NCBI RefSeq assembly: GCF_001654495.1
Contig: NZ_CP015849.1
Location: 4,315,501 to 4,379,500, forward strand
Origin: Streptomyces sp. SAT1
Lineage (GTDB): Bacteria; Actinomycetota; Actinomycetes; Streptomycetales; Streptomycetaceae
DNA length: 64,000 nt
Direction: 5' to 3'
A program made the translations under genes and the position numbers. Shown here in pieces: positions 42,848 through 50,469 of the stretch. Each line of letters begins with the position of its first letter. Position 1 is the first letter of the stretch. The notes under the pieces are model-generated. The model was given only the letters and a program-made list of their open reading frames with translations, ran no database searches and was not told where the DNA came from.

Positions 42848-43364
42848 CCCCGTGTCCGTCGAGCTCACCCTCACCGCCGCCGAGCAGACGCGGGAGCTGG
42901 GCCGCCGGCTCGCCGGTCTGCTGCGCGCGGGCGACCTCGTGATGCTCAGCGGGGAGCTGGGCGCGGGCAAGACCACGCTGACCCGCGGACTCGGTGAGGG
43001 CCTGGGCGTGCGCGGCGCCGTCACCTCCCCGACCTTCGTGATCGCCCGGGTGCACCCGTCGCTCGGCGACGGGCCGCCGCTCGTCCACGTCGACGCGTAC
43101 CGCCTGGGCGGCGGGCTCGACGAGATGGAGGACCTCGATCTGGACGTCTCGCTGCCGGACTCGGTGATCGTCGTCGAGTGGGGCGAGGGCAAGGTCGAGG
43201 AGCTGACCGAGGACCGCCTCCAGATCGCCATCCACCGCTCGACCGGGACGGCTTCCGAGGCCGGGGAGGCGGACGACGAGACGCGTCGGCTGACGGTGAC
43301 CGGGATCGGCCCGCGCTGGTCGGCCGCGGATCTGAGCGTCCTCACCGCCCAGGACAGGTCCTAG
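42819..43364 (+). CDS. tsaE: tRNA t6A37 threonylcarbamoyladenosine protein TsaE
   Basis: A 181-aa ATPase that supports TsaB/TsaD in t6A synthesis. The P-loop is LSGELGAGKTTLTRGLGEG and a conserved region reads TSPTFVIARVHPS, later VIVVEWGEG. It overlaps the hydrolase end. In-frame starts exist at 42798 and 42804, but GAAAGG at about 42807-42812 fits an ATG at 42819 best. Confidence 0.9.
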   Translation: MPAAPHSAADPVSVELTLTAAEQTRELGRRLAGLLRAGDLVMLSGELGAGKTTLTRGLGEGLGVRGAVTSPTFVIARVHPSLGDGPPLVHVDAYRLGGGLDEMEDLDLDVSLPDSVIVVEWGEGKVEELTEDRLQIAIHRSTGTASEAGEADDETRRLTVTGIGPRWSAADLSVLTAQDRS

Positions 43365-43532
43365 GGCCTGTCGGCGCCGGGGGAGCGGCTGTCCGTCACG
43401 ACAGGGGCCGGCTTCCCCTCGCTCTTCGTTTCGCCCTTCCCTCGGCCCTTCCCTCCGCCCTTCGTTCCGACAGACTGTCGGCAAGCCTTGCGTCGCGGCT
43501 CCCGGGCGTGGTCACATGGTATCCAGCTCGTG

Positions 43533-43548
43533 GTTAGGTCTACCTAAC
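43533..43548. promoter_or_regulatory. Perfect palindrome upstream of the 60-aa gene
   Basis: gttagg-tcta-cctaac (43533-43538 with 43543-43548) is AT-rich for this region and lies 30 bp before the small ORF. It could be an operator or a promoter-overlapping regulator site. It resembles half-sites of DtxR/IdeR iron boxes (TTAGGT/ACCTAA) but with shorter spacing. Confidence 0.5.
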
Positions 43549-43578
43549 TACGCCCGCCCCCGGCCCTAGGAGGCGTCC

Positions 43579-43761
43579 ATGCCGGCTGCCGAGAACCCGC
43601 CCCGCCCGTACCCGGTCAAGCCGGTCACCGGGGTGAGCATGCGCGACCTGCTGGCCTCCTGCGCCGCGGCCGAGGCCGTCTCGCGCCCGCCGCGTGCCCC
43701 GGAGCCCGCCGAGGGGCGCCCGGTCCCCCGTCCGGTGGAAGAGCAGAGGCGCGCGGCGTAG
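43579..43761 (+). CDS. Small hypothetical protein (60 aa)
   Basis: A 60-aa protein (MPAAENPPRPYPVKPVTGVS; MRDLLASCAAAEAVSRPPRA). It has a strong GGAGG seven bases before the ATG. It has no membrane segment and is rich in Pro and Ala, with one hydrophobic helix-like stretch (MRDLLASCAAAEAV). A palindrome lies upstream. It converges with the next gene, two nt between stops. I do not recognise a family. Confidence 0.6.
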   Translation: MPAAENPPRPYPVKPVTGVSMRDLLASCAAAEAVSRPPRAPEPAEGRPVPRPVEEQRRAA

Positions 43762-43763
43762 CC

Positions 43764-44327
43764 CTATCGGATGACGACGATCTTCTGGCCGATCGTCGCG
43801 AACATCCACATCGTCTCGCCGTCCGGCCGCGACTCGCGGATGCCGCCCGTCTGCACGGAACCGGACGTGTCCGCCTCGGGCGGCGTGCTGTCCACGGCCG
43901 CGCTGAAGCCGATCACGACCCCGTTGACACTCGCGAACCGGACGACGTGCTCGACGGGGACGCCGTCCGTGCCGGTGACCGCCTTGGAGCGCGAGGTGAC
44001 CGCGTAGGTGCCCGGTGCCGGGTCCACGGTGCCCGGGACGACCTTGAAGCTGTTCTCCACCCGGCCGCCCGCGCCGACCAGCCAGACCCGGTCGTCGTCC
44101 ACCGAGTACACGACCCGCTCGCCCGTGCCGGAGCCGGCCGGCAGGGCCGCCGGGTGGAGCCGGTCGCGGGGCGCCTTGCTGGCGCTCGCCGCGGCCGTCG
44201 CCGAGGCGCCCGGCCGGCCGGACAGGTCCGGCGGTACGTTCGCCTGCGCCCGGTAGGCGAGGAACCCGACCGTGACGACGGCGGCGGCGGTGAGCCCGGC
44301 CACGAATCCCGCGCTGCTCCTTGCCAC
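43764..44327 (-). CDS. Secreted or anchored protein, unknown function
   Basis: A 187-aa protein with an N-terminal signal/anchor (ARSSAGFVAGLTAAAVVTVG) and a beta-rich domain (SVDDDRVWLVGAGGRVENSF; PGTVDPAPGTYAVTSRSK; ESRPDGETMWMFATIGQKIV). The pattern loosely resembles L,D-transpeptidase-like (YkuD) folds but lacks the catalytic HGT...SHGC motif, so an enzyme role is unlikely. The GTG start at 44327 is preceded by AAAGGTGGG. The frame extends to 44678 through low-complexity sequence that I reject. It is divergent from tsaB. Confidence 0.6.
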   Translation of the reverse strand: MARSSAGFVAGLTAAAVVTVGFLAYRAQANVPPDLSGRPGASATAAASASKAPRDRLHPAALPAGSGTGERVVYSVDDDRVWLVGAGGRVENSFKVVPGTVDPAPGTYAVTSRSKAVTGTDGVPVEHVVRFASVNGVVIGFSAAVDSTPPEADTSGSVQTGGIRESRPDGETMWMFATIGQKIVVIR

Positions 44328-45133
44328 GGTTGCCCACCTTTGTATCGGTTGCTGCACCACTCGCCTGTCTTGCGACGGTAGCAGTCGCAATGTTCCCCAC
44401 CGGGGCGCCCGGCCCGCCACCAGGGGCCGTGTCGGCCCTGGGGCGGTGCGGGGGCGGTGCCGGTGTGGTGCGGGGCGGTGGGGGCGGCGGTGCCGGTGCG
44501 GGGCGGCGCGGGGCGGGGTGGTGCCTGGGCGGTGCGGGCGGCGGTCCGGCCGGTGGGGCCTGTGCTGGTCCGGCCGGTGGGATGCCGGCCGGCCTTCCGG
44601 TGGGGCCTGTGCTGGTCCGGCCGGTGGGGAGTGGGGGCTGCGCCGGTTCTGCGTCGGCCCACCCGTGGCCCGCTCCACTTCGTGCCCCGGCCCTACGGCC
44701 CCCTGCCGGCTCGCTGTCTCCCTGGTCCCCCGGTCTCCCTGCCGGTCTGCCGTCCGGCCCGCGCTCGGGGCCGCCCGTCCAGTCCGCGCTTGGGTCTGCT
44801 GACTGGTCTCCTGCCTGGTCTGCTGCTCTGTTGCCGGGCCTTGCGCGCCGGTCCGGCGTCCGGCCTGCGGCGGGACCGTGCCCGGTCTGCCACGGGGACC
44901 GGCACGCTCCCGCCACGGGGCCCGGTCTGCCCGCTGCCCTGGTCAGCACCCGCGGCCCCCGGCTCGCGCCTCCACCGTCTGTCCGCCCGCGTCCCCGCCC
45001 AAGGCCCGGCACCGCCTCGCCGCCCTGCCTCCAGGCCCCGGCCCCCGGTGTCCCGCCCCCGCGCCCTGCCCTCTCCAGGCCCCCGTCCGCCCGCCGCGTC
45101 CCCCACCACTCCCCGGCGCCGTAGGCTGTTCGC
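44328..45133. repeat. 0.8-kb low-complexity intergenic block with a 32-bp repeat
   Basis: No credible gene is seen. The + strand is G-rich from about 44390 to 44660 and C-rich from about 44690 to 45110. A 32-bp perfect direct repeat occurs at 44550-44581 and 44597-44628 (47-bp period). Five runs of at least four G lie within 44472-44518, a possible G-quadruplex. The block separates the secreted protein gene from tsaB and must hold their promoters. Confidence 0.8.
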
Positions 45134-45787
45134 GTGCTCTTGCTCGCTCTGGATACCGCCACCCCCGCCGTCACCGTCGCCCTGCACGACGGGGCGGCCG
45201 TCATCGCCTCGTCGAGTCAGGTCGACGCGCGCCGGCACGGGGAGCTGCTGCTTCCGGCCGTCGACCGGGTCCTGACCCGGGCCGGTGTCACGCTGGACGC
45301 CGTCACGGGCGTCGTGGCGGGCATCGGCCCCGGCCCCTACACCGGACTGCGCGTCGGCCTGATGACCGCCGACACCTTCGGGCTCGCGCTCGGCGTCCCC
45401 GTGCACGGCGTGTGCACGCTCGACGGGCTCGCCTACGCGGCCGACGTCCCCGGCCCCTTCGTGGTGGCCACCGACGCCCGCCGCAAGGAGGTCTACTGGG
45501 CGCGCTACGCCGACTCGCGGACCCGGCTGACCGATCCGGCCGTCGACCGGCCCGCCGACATCGCCGAGCAGGTCGCGGGCCTGCCCGCGGTCGGCGCCGG
45601 CGCGCTGCTCTACCCGGACACCTTCCCGAAGGCGCACGAGCCCGAGCACGTGTCGGCCGCCGCCCTCGCCTCGCTGGCCGCCGAGAAGCTGGCCGCGGGC
45701 GAGGAGCTGCCCGCCCCCCGCCCGCTGTACCTGCGCAGGCCGGACGCGCAGGTGCCCAAGAACTACAAGGTGGTCACCCCGAAGTGA
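45134..45787 (+). CDS. tsaB: tRNA t6A37 synthesis protein TsaB
   Basis: A 217-aa ASKHA-fold protein and partner of TsaD in t6A formation. It begins MLLLALDTATPAVTVALHDG and has GIGPGPYTGLRVGLMTADTF. The GTG start has no clear Shine-Dalgarno; taggct lies seven bases upstream, so the message may be leaderless. It overlaps rimI by GTGA, and rimI overlaps tsaD. Confidence 0.93.
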   Translation: MLLLALDTATPAVTVALHDGAAVIASSSQVDARRHGELLLPAVDRVLTRAGVTLDAVTGVVAGIGPGPYTGLRVGLMTADTFGLALGVPVHGVCTLDGLAYAADVPGPFVVATDARRKEVYWARYADSRTRLTDPAVDRPADIAEQVAGLPAVGAGALLYPDTFPKAHEPEHVSAAALASLAAEKLAAGEELPAPRPLYLRRPDAQVPKNYKVVTPK

Positions 45788-46305
45788 CCGGAGCGACGAC
45801 GAACCGGGCCGCCGGGCACACGCTGCGCGAGATGCGCTGGTGGGACATCGACCCGGTGCTGGATCTCGAGAAGGAACTCTTCCCCGAGGACGCCTGGTCA
45901 CGGGGCATGTTCTGGTCCGAGCTGGCGCACTCGCGCGGCCCGGAGGCCACCCGGCGCTATCTGGTGGCCGAGGCGGAGGGCCGCATCGTCGGCTACGCGG
46001 GGCTGGTCGCCTCCGGCGGCCAGGGCGACGTGCAGACCATCGCGGTCGTCCGCGACCTCTGGGGCAGCGGGCTCGGCGCCCGGCTGCTGACCGAGCTGCT
46101 GCGGGCCGCGACCGCCTTCGAGTGCACCGAGGTGATGCTGGAGTGCCGCGTGGACAACATCCGCGCGCAGAAGCTCTACGAGCGCTTCGGCTTCGCCCCC
46201 ATCGGGGTCCGCAGGGGCTACTACCAGCCGGGGAACGTGGACGCCCTGGTGATGTGCCTGTCCGACCCCTCCGCCTCCGTACAAGGAACCGAGATCCATG
46301 GCTGA
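45784..46305 (+). CDS. rimI: Ribosomal-protein-alanine N-acetyltransferase
   Basis: A 173-aa GNAT enzyme. The acetyl-CoA-binding motif is VRDLWGSGLGARLLTELLRA and the later VDNIRAQKLYERFGFAPIGV is conserved. RimI acetylates the N-terminus of S18 in E. coli. The GTG at 45784 overlaps the tsaB stop. A longer frame from 44878 was rejected because the 5' part is antisense-like sequence. It overlaps tsaD by eight nt. Confidence 0.9.
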   Translation: MTGATTNRAAGHTLREMRWWDIDPVLDLEKELFPEDAWSRGMFWSELAHSRGPEATRRYLVAEAEGRIVGYAGLVASGGQGDVQTIAVVRDLWGSGLGARLLTELLRAATAFECTEVMLECRVDNIRAQKLYERFGFAPIGVRRGYYQPGNVDALVMCLSDPSASVQGTEIHG

Positions 46306-47434
46306 CCCGCGCGACGAGCCTCTCGTCCTCGGTATCGAGACCTCCTGCGACGAGACCGGTGTCGGCGTCGTCCGCGGCACCACCCTGCTGGCGGACGCCG
46401 TCGCCTCCAGCGTCGACGAGCACGCCCGCTTCGGCGGCGTCGTGCCCGAGGTCGCCTCCCGCGCCCACCTGGAGGCGATGGTGCCCACCATCGACCGCGC
46501 GCTGAAGGAGGCCGGGGTGAGCGCCAGGGACCTGGACGGCATCGCGGTCACCGCGGGCCCGGGACTGGCCGGGGCGCTGCTGGTGGGCGTGTCGGCGGCG
46601 AAGGCGTACGCCTACGCGCTCGGCAAGCCGCTGTACGGCGTCAACCACCTCGCCTCGCACATCTGCGTGGACCAGCTGGAGCACGGCCCGCTGCCCGAGC
46701 CGACCATGGCGCTGCTGGTCTCCGGCGGCCACTCCTCGCTGCTGCTGTCCGCCGACATCACCTCCGACGTGCGGCCGCTGGGCGCGACGATCGACGACGC
46801 GGCGGGCGAGGCGTTCGACAAGGTCGCCCGCGTGCTGAACCTCGGCTTCCCGGGCGGCCCGGTCATCGACCGCTACGCGCGCGAGGGCGACCCGGCGGCC
46901 ATCGCCTTCCCGCGCGGTCTGACCGGTCCGCGCGACGCCGCCTACGACTTCTCCTTCTCCGGTCTGAAGACGGCGGTGGCCCGCTGGATCGAGGCCAGGC
47001 GGGCGGCCGGTGAGGAGGTCCCGGTGCGGGACGTGGCGGCGTCCTTCCAGGAGGCGGTCGTGGACGTCCTCACCCGCAAGGCCGTACGCGCCTGCAAGGA
47101 CGCGGGCGTGGACCATCTGATGATCGGCGGCGGTGTGGCCGCCAACTCCCGGCTGCGCGCCCTCGCCCAGGAGCGCTGCGAGGCGGCCGGTGTCCGGCTG
47201 CGCGTGCCCCGCCCCAAGCTGTGCACGGACAACGGCGCGATGGTGGCGGCGCTCGGCGCCGAGATGGTCGCCCGCAACCGCGCGGCCTCCGACTGGGACC
47301 TGTCCGCGGACTCCTCCCTGCCGGTGACCGACCCGCACGTGCCGGGCACGTCCCAGCCGCACGGGCACGGCCATGGTCACGGGCACAGCCACGACCATGT
47401 GCACGAGGTCAGCAAGGAGAACCTGTACTCGTGA
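46298..47434 (+). CDS. tsaD: tRNA t6A37 threonylcarbamoyltransferase TsaD
   Basis: A 378-aa enzyme that transfers the threonylcarbamoyl group to A37 of ANN-decoding tRNAs. It has GIETSCDETGVGVV, the family stretch GGVVPEVASRAHLEAM, metal-binding H117 and H121 in VNHLASHICV, and GPGLAGALLVG. A His-rich tail follows the usual C-terminus (PHGHGHGHGHSHDHVHEVSK), which is unusual for TsaD. It overlaps the next gene by GTGA. Confidence 0.95.
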   Translation: MADPRDEPLVLGIETSCDETGVGVVRGTTLLADAVASSVDEHARFGGVVPEVASRAHLEAMVPTIDRALKEAGVSARDLDGIAVTAGPGLAGALLVGVSAAKAYAYALGKPLYGVNHLASHICVDQLEHGPLPEPTMALLVSGGHSSLLLSADITSDVRPLGATIDDAAGEAFDKVARVLNLGFPGGPVIDRYAREGDPAAIAFPRGLTGPRDAAYDFSFSGLKTAVARWIEARRAAGEEVPVRDVAASFQEAVVDVLTRKAVRACKDAGVDHLMIGGGVAANSRLRALAQERCEAAGVRLRVPRPKLCTDNGAMVAALGAEMVARNRAASDWDLSADSSLPVTDPHVPGTSQPHGHGHGHGHSHDHVHEVSKENLYS

Positions 47435-47697
47435 CCGTCGCGCTGATGTGGGAGGCCCGCGCGGCCGAGGGCCGCGGCGGCGAACTCCTCGACTGGGCCC
47501 GGCGCCAGACGCTCCCTCAGGAGCCGCTGCGCCGCGAGACGTTCCGCGCCCCGCAGGACCGGGTGCTCGTCATCACCTGGTGGGACGCCGCCGGTCTCGG
47601 CGCCGATCTCCCGGAACTGCCCGAGCCCGCACCGGGGTTGGTGACCAGGGCCGTCCACCGCTGGCGCTTCGAGCAGGTCGAGGACGGGGCGCGGTAG
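47431..47697 (+). CDS. Small hypothetical protein downstream of tsaD
   Basis: An 88-aa protein (VTVALMWEARAAEGRGGELL; VLVITWWDAAGLGADLPELP; HRWRFEQVEDGAR). It looks like a small ferredoxin-like/ABM-sized domain. The GTG overlaps the tsaD stop, and AAGGAG at 47414-47419 is its ribosome-binding site. Translational coupling to tsaD suggests co-expression, but no function is assigned. Confidence 0.6.
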   Translation: MTVALMWEARAAEGRGGELLDWARRQTLPQEPLRRETFRAPQDRVLVITWWDAAGLGADLPELPEPAPGLVTRAVHRWRFEQVEDGAR

Positions 47698-47702
47698 GCG
47701 AG

Positions 47703-47733
47703 TTGGCGTACCGCCCCGCGTCTACGCTATGAT
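47703..47733 (+). promoter_or_regulatory. Promoter of the tRNA-like gene
   Basis: TATGAT at 47728-47733 is a strong -10. TTGGCG at 47703-47708 is the best -35, with a 19-bp spacer. Transcription would start near 47740, about 34 nt before the tRNA-like domain. A leader hairpin (gcggccg...cggcccgc, near 47746-47766) lies between. Confidence 0.6.
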
Positions 47734-47773
47734 CATCACACAGCAAGCGGCCGGAAAACGGCCCGCGAGCAGT

Positions 47774-47843
47774 GCGTTGGTGGTCCAAGGAAAGACGCCC
47801 CGCTTCCTGCGGGGAGATGCAGGTGCAAGGCCGGCCCAGCGCT
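47774..47843 (+). tRNA. Non-canonical tRNA-Gly(TCC)-like gene
   Basis: The 70-nt stretch folds into a full cloverleaf. The acceptor stem GCGTTGG (47774-47780) pairs with CCAGCGC (47836-47842), with discriminator T at 47843. A 3-bp D-stem (GTC/GAC) has loop CAAGGAAA with A14, G18G19 and A21 equivalents. The anticodon stem CCCCG/CGGGG has loop CTTCCTG, giving anticodon TCC (47805-47807). The variable loop is four nt, and the T-stem GCAGG/CCGGC has one A-G mismatch. The glycyl-tRNA synthetase identity elements known from bacteria are present (G1-C72, C2-G71, G3-C70, U73, C35, C36). Odd features are the T-loop TGCAAGG, with G where T55 belongs, and T rather than a purine at position 37. CCA is not encoded. 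It has its own promoter and terminator. Confidence 0.6.
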
Positions 47844-47849
47844 CGATCA

Positions 47850-47880
47850 GACCCCGTCCCGGTTCGTCCGGGGCGGGGTC
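47850..47880 (+). terminator. Terminator of the tRNA-like gene
   Basis: A 13-bp stem with one T-G pair (47850-47862 with 47868-47880) and a ttcgt loop, followed by ttgtg, begins six nt after the tRNA-like domain. It also lies between this gene and the converging GH3 remnant. Confidence 0.85.
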
Positions 47881-47967
47881 TTGTGCTGTCGCTGTCCAGC
47901 GGCAGGGGCGGCGCCGTGTGCCGTACGGGTCCGGCCGGGACGCCGCGCACCGGCCGGACCCCGCCGC

Positions 47968-49161
47968 TCACTGCACCGCCGTCACCCGCGCCTCGCAGCG
48001 CAGCCGCCGGTCCGGGCCCACCTCCCGCACCGGGCCCGTCAGGGTCAGCCGGACCGTGTGCCGCACGTCCGTGCTGGAGGCGGCCAACCGCAGTTCCAGT
48101 GCGCCCGGTTCGACGATCCGGCGGCCGGTGCGGCCGGTGAAGGCCGACAGGTCGGCGTGGAAGCCGAACGTGACCCGGCGGGCCTCGCCGGGGGCCAGCT
48201 CCAGCCGCTGATAGCCGATCAGGCGGACATCGGGCCGGGTCACCGAGGCCACCGGGTCGTGCAGATAGAGCTGGACCACCTCGGCGCCCGCCCTCCCGCC
48301 CGTGTTGCGGACGACCAGCGACAGGTCGTATCCGCCGTCCGTGCCGATCGCCGCCGCCTCGTCGCCGTCGCCGTCGCCGTCGCCGCCACCGACGGCGTCC
48401 GCCGTCCAGGCGAACGTCGTGTACGAGCGGCCGTGCCCGAACGGGTACAGCGGGGTCGGGTCCAGGCTGCTCACCTCGCCGACCAGGCCCAGCGGCGGCT
48501 GGAGATAGGTCCAGGGCTGGCCGCCGGGACCGCGCGGCACGCTCACCGGGAGGCGGCCGGACGGGTTGACCCGGCCCGACAGCACGCCCGCCACCGCGGG
48601 GCCGCCCTCCTCGCCGGGGAAGAACGCCTGCACGACGGCGCCCAGCCGGCCCGCCCAGCGGCCCAGCGCGTAGGGGCGGCCGGTGAGCAGCACCAGGACG
48701 ACGGGCACCCCCGTGGCGACCAGCGCGTCCAGCAGCGCGCCCTGCGCGCCGGGCAGCGCGAGGTCCGCCACGTCGCAGCCCTCGCCGGAGGTGCCGCGCC
48801 CGAACAGGCCCGAGCGGTCGCCCAGCACGGCCACGCACACCTCGGCCTGCGCCGCGCGGGCCACGGCCGCCGCGAAGCCGGTGGTGTCCGGGTCCGCGAC
48901 GCCGCAGCCCTCGGTGAACGTCACCCGGGCGTCCGGCAGTTCGCCGCGCAGCGCCTCCAGCAGGGTGGGGATCGCGATGCCCAGGGGCACCTCGGGGTGC
49001 TGGGCGCCGACGTGGGAGGGGAAGGAGTAGCAGCCGAGCATCGCCAGGGCGTCGTCCGCGCGCGGGCCGACCACCGCGATCCGGGCGGCGGGGGAGAGGG
49101 GCAGCAGGCCGCCGGGGTTGTCGAGGAGCACCACCGACTCCTCGGCCAGGCGGCGGGCCAC
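47968..49161 (-). pseudogene. GH3 glycoside hydrolase remnant lacking the catalytic barrel
   Basis: The 397-aa frame encodes only the C-terminal two domains of a GH3 beta-glucosidase/xylosidase: the alpha/beta sandwich (ARRLAEESVVLLDNPGGLLP; VVLVLLTGRPYALGRWAGRL) and a fibronectin-III-like domain (PLYPFGHGRSYTTFAW; TRPDVRLIGYQRLELAPGEA). Full enzymes are about 700-800 aa, and the catalytic aspartate lies in the N-terminal barrel, which is absent. The frame continues upstream for a few dozen codons (GLDPPENRAVARRLAEES is the usual linker) and then becomes repeat-rich sequence next to the LCP promoter. A 5' deletion is likely. A Gly/Asp repeat (GDGDGDGDEAAA) interrupts the linker. Confidence 0.75.
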
Positions 49162-49242
49162 GGCGCGGTTCTCCGGCGGGTCCAGGCCGACGGGTCCGGC
49201 GGGCGGCTCCGGGTCCCAGCCGGCGAAACTTTCGGAGGGGGT

Positions 49243-49287
49243 GGCGAGGAGTGGGTGTGGAACGGGCGAGGAGTGGGCGAGGAGTGG
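49243..49287. repeat. Three copies of a 12-bp repeat at the GH3 break
   Basis: ggcgaggagtgg occurs at 49243-49254, 49265-49276 and 49276-49287, the last two overlapping by one base, just where homology to GH3 enzymes ends. Confidence 0.85.
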
Positions 49288-49371
49288 TTGAAGATGAGAT
49301 TTTCCCGAGAAAGACGTCGTGGTGACGACTTCCTGACATCCCGCTCATAATTCGGACGTACGTTCCTGCCT

Positions 49372-50469
49372 GTGAGGGGACACACGGCGGGGAACGCGGC
49401 GGAGCCCGCTCCGGAGACGGGGCACACGGCTGAGGACGCCGGGGGACGCAGGGGGAGGCGGCGCCTGCGGGCCGCCGCGCTGGTGCTGGCCGGGGTCGTG
49501 GTGCTGGGTACGGCCACCGCGGGCTGGGCCTACTGGCATCTGAACCAGAACATCACCGGCGTCGACATCGACGGCGCGCTCGGCGACGACCGCCCGGCAC
49601 GCCCGGCCGCCGGCCCGGCGGAACCGGCCGCGTCCGGCGCCCCGGCCACCGCGCCGCCCCTGCCGAGCGGTGCCCTCAACCTGCTCGTCCTCGGCTCCGA
49701 CTCGCGCAGTGGCGCCAACCGGGCGCTGGGCGGGGGCGACAGCGAGGGTGCCCGCTCCGACACGGCGATGGTGGTGCACATCGACGCGGGCCGTACCTCG
49801 GCCACCGTGGTGAGCATCCCGCGCGACACGCTGGTGACCCGGCCGTCCTGCCCGCTGGCCTCGGGCGGCTCCACGGCACCGGCGTACCAGGCGATGTTCA
49901 ACACCGCCTACGAGGTGGGCGGTCCGGTGTGCGCGGTCAAGACGGTGGAGGCCATGACCGGCGTCCGCATGGACCACTACCTGGAGCTGGACTTCACCGG
50001 CTTCGCGAAGCTGGTCGACGCCCTCGGCGGAGTCACCGTCACCACGGACCAGGACATCGACGACGACCAGAGCCATCTGCACCTGAAGGCGGGCACCCAC
50101 CGGCTCGACGGCACCCGGGCCCTCGCCCTGGCCCGCACCCGGCACGGCATCGGCGACGGCAGCGACCTGGGCCGCATAGGGCTCCAGCAGCAGTTGGTGA
50201 CCGCGCTGCTGAAGGAGGTCTCCAGCACCGGCCTGCTCACCGACCCGGCCCGCCTCTACCGCGTCGCGGACGCGGTCACCGGCAGCCTCACCACGGACAC
50301 CGGCCTGGACTCGCTCCCCGAACTGATGAGGCTCGGCCAGAGCCTGAAGGGCCTGCCCGACGGCAAGGTCCGCACCGTGATGATGCCGGTGGTGCAGGCC
50401 CCCTCCGACCACAACCGGGTGGTGGCGAAGGAACCGGCGGCCGACGAACTGTGGGCCTCGCTGCGCTGA
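49372..50469 (+). CDS. LCP (LytR-CpsA-Psr) family protein
   Basis: A 365-aa membrane-anchored enzyme. A short cytoplasmic N-terminus is followed by a membrane segment at about residues 33-54 (RAAALVLAGVVVLGTATAGW). The extracellular LCP domain has LLVLGSDSRSGAN, SDTAMVVHIDAGRTSATVVS, IPRDTLV and LARTRHGIGDGSDLGRIGLQ. LCP proteins attach wall polymers, such as teichoic acids or glycans, to peptidoglycan. The start is GTG at 49372. The upstream 60 bp is AT-rich for the window (tcataatt near 49345). No strong Shine-Dalgarno is seen. Confidence 0.88.
   Translation: MRGHTAGNAAEPAPETGHTAEDAGGRRGRRRLRAAALVLAGVVVLGTATAGWAYWHLNQNITGVDIDGALGDDRPARPAAGPAEPAASGAPATAPPLPSGALNLLVLGSDSRSGANRALGGGDSEGARSDTAMVVHIDAGRTSATVVSIPRDTLVTRPSCPLASGGSTAPAYQAMFNTAYEVGGPVCAVKTVEAMTGVRMDHYLELDFTGFAKLVDALGGVTVTTDQDIDDDQSHLHLKAGTHRLDGTRALALARTRHGIGDGSDLGRIGLQQQLVTALLKEVSSTGLLTDPARLYRVADAVTGSLTTDTGLDSLPELMRLGQSLKGLPDGKVRTVMMPVVQAPSDHNRVVAKEPAADELWASLR

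Noticed and set aside
43533..43548. Classical DtxR/IdeR iron box
   Set aside because: The half-sites are similar, but the spacing between them is two bases instead of seven, so I report it only as a palindrome.
43764..44327. Active L,D-transpeptidase
   Set aside because: The catalytic HGT and SHGC motifs of YkuD domains are missing.
44328..45133. Several long ORFs in the low-complexity block, including a 475-aa frame continuing into rimI
   Set aside because: They are Pro/Arg/Gly/Ala-rich, composition-driven and overlap each other on both strands. No family motif is seen.
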